7,497 bases of DNA from Comamonadaceae bacterium (GTDB lineage: Bacteria > Pseudomonadota > Gammaproteobacteria > Burkholderiales > Burkholderiaceae_C). The stretch covers positions 1 through 7,497 of the forward strand of contig CANHGF010000116.1 in assembly GCA_947460065.1 (NCBI GenBank), in the 5' to 3' direction. Under the pieces are notes generated by a model that was not told where the DNA came from, searched no databases, and saw only the letters and a program-made list of their open reading frames with translations. Both the position numbers and the translations under genes were made by a program. Shown in pieces: positions 4,795 to 7,497 of this stretch. Within the stretch, counting starts at the first letter, position 1, and each line of letters starts with the position of its first letter.

Positions 4795-7497
4795 GCGGCT
4801 GGCGCTTGAGCAGCGGTGGGCGTCTGATCGACCGCTCGCAGCCCCTGGACTTCAGCTTCAATGGCCGGCCCTTGCAGGGCCTGGCGGGTGACACCCTGGC
4901 CTCGGCCTTGCTGGCCCAGGGAGTGGATGTGCTCTCGCGCAGCTTCAAATACCACCGCCCGCGCGGCGTCTTCGCTGCGGGCTGGGAGGAGCCCTGTGCC
5001 TTTGTGGGCTTGCAGGCCCCGCGCAGCGAGCCCAATGTGCTGGCCACCACCGAGCCCTTGGTGCAGGGCCTGCGTGCTGTCGGTCAGCAGGGCTGGCCGA
5101 GCTTGGACCCCATGGCCTGGGCTGATTTGCTGCATCGCTGGCTGCCGGCTGGGTTTTACTACAAGGCTTTCAAGTCGCCGGCCTGGGCCTGGCCCTGGTT
5201 CGAGCGCGCTTTGCGCCATGCAGCCGGTCTGGGCCGGATGCCCGATCGCCCTGCCGAGCCGGTGGACCATGAGCGCCGCTTTGCCCATGCCGATGTACTG
5301 GTGGTGGGGGCGGGCCTGGCCGGCTTGTGGGCGGCCAGGGCCCTGGCCGAAGCCGGTGCACGGGTGATCCTGGCCGATGATGCGCCGCAGCCGGGCGGGC
5401 GCTGGCTGGACCGGCCTGCGGGCTGCGAGGTGGACGACTGGATCGCCGAGACGGTGCAGGCCCTCGATGCCTGCCCCAGCGTGCAGCGCTGGCCCAACGC
5501 CCAGGTGGTGGCCCAGCACGATCACGGGCTGTTCGTGGCCATCGACCGCAGCCGCCCTGGCCAGGAACGCTTGTGGAAGGTGCGCGCCTCGCACATGCTG
5601 CTGGCCAGCGGGCAGATTGAGCGTGGCTTGCTGTTTCCGGACAACGACCGCCCGGGCATCATGCTCGCTGGCGCGGTCAGTAGCTTCCTGGGCCGCTGGG
5701 CGGTAGCGCCGGGCCGGCAGATGGTGCTGGCCGCTAACAACGATGCGGCCTGGACTGCGGCTTTTCAGGCCCATGACGCGGGACTGCCTGTGCTGATGCT
5801 GGCCGACCAACGCCCTGAGGTGCATCCGCAGCTGCTGCACCAAGCCGAGCAGCGCGGCTTGCGGGTGCAATTGGGCAGCAGCGTGGCGGCTTGCCGCGGC
5901 CGCACGCGCTTGCAAGCGGTGGCATTGCGCGATAACGACGGTCGCACCCAATGGCATGCAGCGGATTTGCTGGCCGTCTCCGGTGGCTGGAGCAGCGCCC
6001 TGGCCCTGCACGCCCAGGCCGGCGGCGCCAGTGCTTATGACACGCAGCTGCACGGCATGGTGCCTTCTGCCGGGCCAGCGGGTGTGCCCATAGGCGCTGC
6101 GGCCGGACACCAGGACAGCACCCGGGTTTTAGCCTCGGCCCGCCAGGGTGCGCAGCAGGTGGCGCAGGCCTTGGGCCTGAAGCTGGCGCCTCTGCCCTTG
6201 CCCGATTTGGCCAGCCGGAGCGATCGGTGCAGCGCCGTCGTCTGGCCCGCGCCGGGCCGGGGCCGTGTGTTTGTGGACCTGGCCAGCGATGTCACTCTGG
6301 ACGATGTCGAGCTGGCTCAGCGCGAAGGCTATGAAGCGCCCGAGCACCTCAAGCGCTACACCGCCCTGGGCATGGGGTCGGACCAGGGCAGAACCTCCAG
6401 CCTCAATGGCGCTTTGCTGATGGCGCAGCTGCGGGGCCTGTCCCCTGGCCAGCTCGGACCGACCCGCTTGCGGCCGCCCTATACGCCGCTGCCCTTTGCC
6501 GCGGTGGCCGGGTTCGAGCCGGGCGAGCTGATCCGCCCGGTTCGGCGCACGCCGATCACCGCCTGGCACGAGGCCGCCGGTGCGGTGATGTACGAGTCGG
6601 GCCAGAACTGGCGCAGACCCGGCTATTACCCGCGGCCGGGCGAGACCCTGGCGCAGGCGCTCGAGCGTGAATGCCGGGCCTGCCGCGAGGCGGTGGGCTT
6701 GTACGACAGCTCGCCGCTGGGCAAGTTTGAAGTCACCGGTCCTCAGGCGCTGCAACTGCTCGAACATGTTTATGCCTGCCGGCTAGCCGACCTCAAGGAC
6801 GGGCGGGGTCGCTATGCGGTGATGCTGCGTGAAGACGGCCGCATCTTTGACGACGGCACCGTCTTCAGGCTGGATGAGGGCCGCTGGTGGATCACCACCA
6901 CCAGCGGCCAGGCCCAGGCGGTCCATGCCTGGCTGGAGGCGGTGCTGCAGATTCATTTCCAGGGTCGACTCCAGGCCTTCGTGACCCCGGTGACCGACCA
7001 GTGGGCAGCCCTGGTGGTGTGCGGCCCGCGCTCGCGCGAGCTGCTGGCGGCCTGTGACTGCAGCATTGATTTAGCGCGCAGCGCTTTTCCCTTCATGTCC
7101 ATGCAAAGCGCCGAATTGGGCGGGCAGGCGGTGCGACTGTTTCGGGTCAGCTTCACCGGCGAACTCAGCTATGAGATTCATTTGCCGGCCAGTCATGCCC
7201 TGGGTCTGTGGCAGCAACTGGTTCATGAGGGGCAGCGCTTGGGCCTGACCGTCATGGGCTCAGAAGCTAACCATGTGCTGCGGGTGGAAAAAGGCTTTAT
7301 CTCGGTCGGCCATGAAGTCGACGGATGTATCAACCCCCTGGATCTTGGTCTGGCCTGGGCGGTGCGCATGGACAAGACCGACTTTGTCGGCAAGCGTTCC
7401 CTGCAGCGCGATCTGGCACGGCCGCAAGGCCGGGCGCAGCTGGTTGGCCTGCTGGTGCCTGAGGGCGAGCTGCCGCTGGAAGAGGGTGCGCAGATCC
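4791..7497 (+). CDS. soxA: Sarcosine oxidase alpha subunit family protein, 3' end outside window
   Basis: SoxA is the large subunit. It binds NAD, contributes to the FMN site and carries the tetrahydrofolate site that captures the one-carbon unit. The frame is open without a stop for 902 residues. Relatives have about 965-1000, so only the last 60-100 are missing. Residues 1-100 form the ferredoxin-like domain without cluster cysteines (FNGRPLQGLAGDTLASALLA, FKYHRPRG). DVLVVGAGLAGLWAA (168-182) is the dinucleotide-binding motif, with VILAD ending at 196. FPDNDRPGIMLAGAV and the GAAAG segment belong to the same domain. VFVDLASDVTLDDV (493-506) and KRYTALGMGSDQGR (521-534) are family signatures. 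From about 591 on lies the glycine-cleavage T-protein-like folate domain (VGLYDSSPLGKFEVTG 635-650, FRVSFTGELSYE 784-795, RVEKGFISVGHEVDG). The start overlaps the soxD stop by 4 bp. soxG is expected next. This long frame is well conserved throughout, with no sign of damage. Confidence 0.95.
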   Translation, partial: MSGWRLSSGGRLIDRSQPLDFSFNGRPLQGLAGDTLASALLAQGVDVLSRSFKYHRPRGVFAAGWEEPCAFVGLQAPRSEPNVLATTEPLVQGLRAVGQQGWPSLDPMAWADLLHRWLPAGFYYKAFKSPAWAWPWFERALRHAAGLGRMPDRPAEPVDHERRFAHADVLVVGAGLAGLWAARALAEAGARVILADDAPQPGGRWLDRPAGCEVDDWIAETVQALDACPSVQRWPNAQVVAQHDHGLFVAIDRSRPGQERLWKVRASHMLLASGQIERGLLFPDNDRPGIMLAGAVSSFLGRWAVAPGRQMVLAANNDAAWTAAFQAHDAGLPVLMLADQRPEVHPQLLHQAEQRGLRVQLGSSVAACRGRTRLQAVALRDNDGRTQWHAADLLAVSGGWSSALALHAQAGGASAYDTQLHGMVPSAGPAGVPIGAAAGHQDSTRVLASARQGAQQVAQALGLKLAPLPLPDLASRSDRCSAVVWPAPGRGRVFVDLASDVTLDDVELAQREGYEAPEHLKRYTALGMGSDQGRTSSLNGALLMAQLRGLSPGQLGPTRLRPPYTPLPFAAVAGFEPGELIRPVRRTPITAWHEAAGAVMYESGQNWRRPGYYPRPGETLAQALERECRACREAVGLYDSSPLGKFEVTGPQALQLLEHVYACRLADLKDGRGRYAVMLREDGRIFDDGTVFRLDEGRWWITTTSGQAQAVHAWLEAVLQIHFQGRLQAFVTPVTDQWAALVVCGPRSRELLAACDCSIDLARSAFPFMSMQSAELGGQAVRLFRVSFTGELSYEIHLPASHALGLWQQLVHEGQRLGLTVMGSEANHVLRVEKGFISVGHEVDGCINPLDLGLAWAVRMDKTDFVGKRSLQRDLARPQGRAQLVGLLVPEGELPLEEGAQI

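Noticed and set aside
4656..6110. Long minus-strand open frame (484 codons) opposite soxD/soxA
   Set aside because: It lies antisense to well-conserved SoxD and SoxA sequence, has a low-complexity Arg/Gln/His/Ala-rich translation with no recognisable domain, and is the usual shadow of GC-rich coding DNA.
6030..6110. Apparent loss of the FAD/NAD-domain closing motif in SoxA
   Set aside because: The segment ending PIGAAAG resembles the GAAxG form I recall from other SoxA proteins, so it is probably normal variation rather than a defect.
6129..6767. Minus-strand open frame inside soxA
   Set aside because: SoxA is continuous through this stretch on the plus strand and the antisense translation looks like compositional noise.

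Overview
This is a GC-rich window whose coding style and protein sequences suggest a betaproteobacterium, most likely order Burkholderiales. That placement rests on remembered resemblance of the UvrC and Sox proteins to that group, not on a search. Every long stretch is coding, and there are no RNA genes, insertion sequences or CRISPR arrays.

Layout, left to right. (1) Bases 1-1427, plus strand: the C-terminal three quarters of uvrC, the excinuclease ABC nuclease subunit, with its start outside the window. (2) Bases 1538-3116, minus strand, converging on uvrC: a two-gene ABC uptake cassette. A secreted family-3 solute-binding protein is transcribed first, followed 22 bp later by a polar-amino-acid-type permease. 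No ATPase gene is present. (3) Bases 3117-3273: a divergent control region containing a perfect 14-bp palindrome and further inverted repeats. (4) Bases 3274-7497, plus strand: a compact soxB-soxD-soxA operon encoding three of the four subunits of a heterotetrameric sarcosine oxidase-type enzyme. soxA runs off the right edge, and soxG is expected just beyond it.

How the parts probably work together: the binding protein and permease import a small amine or amino acid. The cytoplasmic SoxABDG-type oxidase then demethylates it using FAD, FMN and NAD, passing the one-carbon unit to tetrahydrofolate through the T-protein-like half of SoxA. The divergent layout with palindromes between the two units suggests one regulator controls both.

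The substrate may not be sarcosine. The SoxB loop after GELVIGG differs from the usual sequence, and the binding protein appears to lack the Asp that normally grips the ligand's alpha-amino group. The permease also begins with a clear lipoprotein signal (LAGC), which is unusual for this subunit. These points, and the missing ATPase, are the parts worth a second look.
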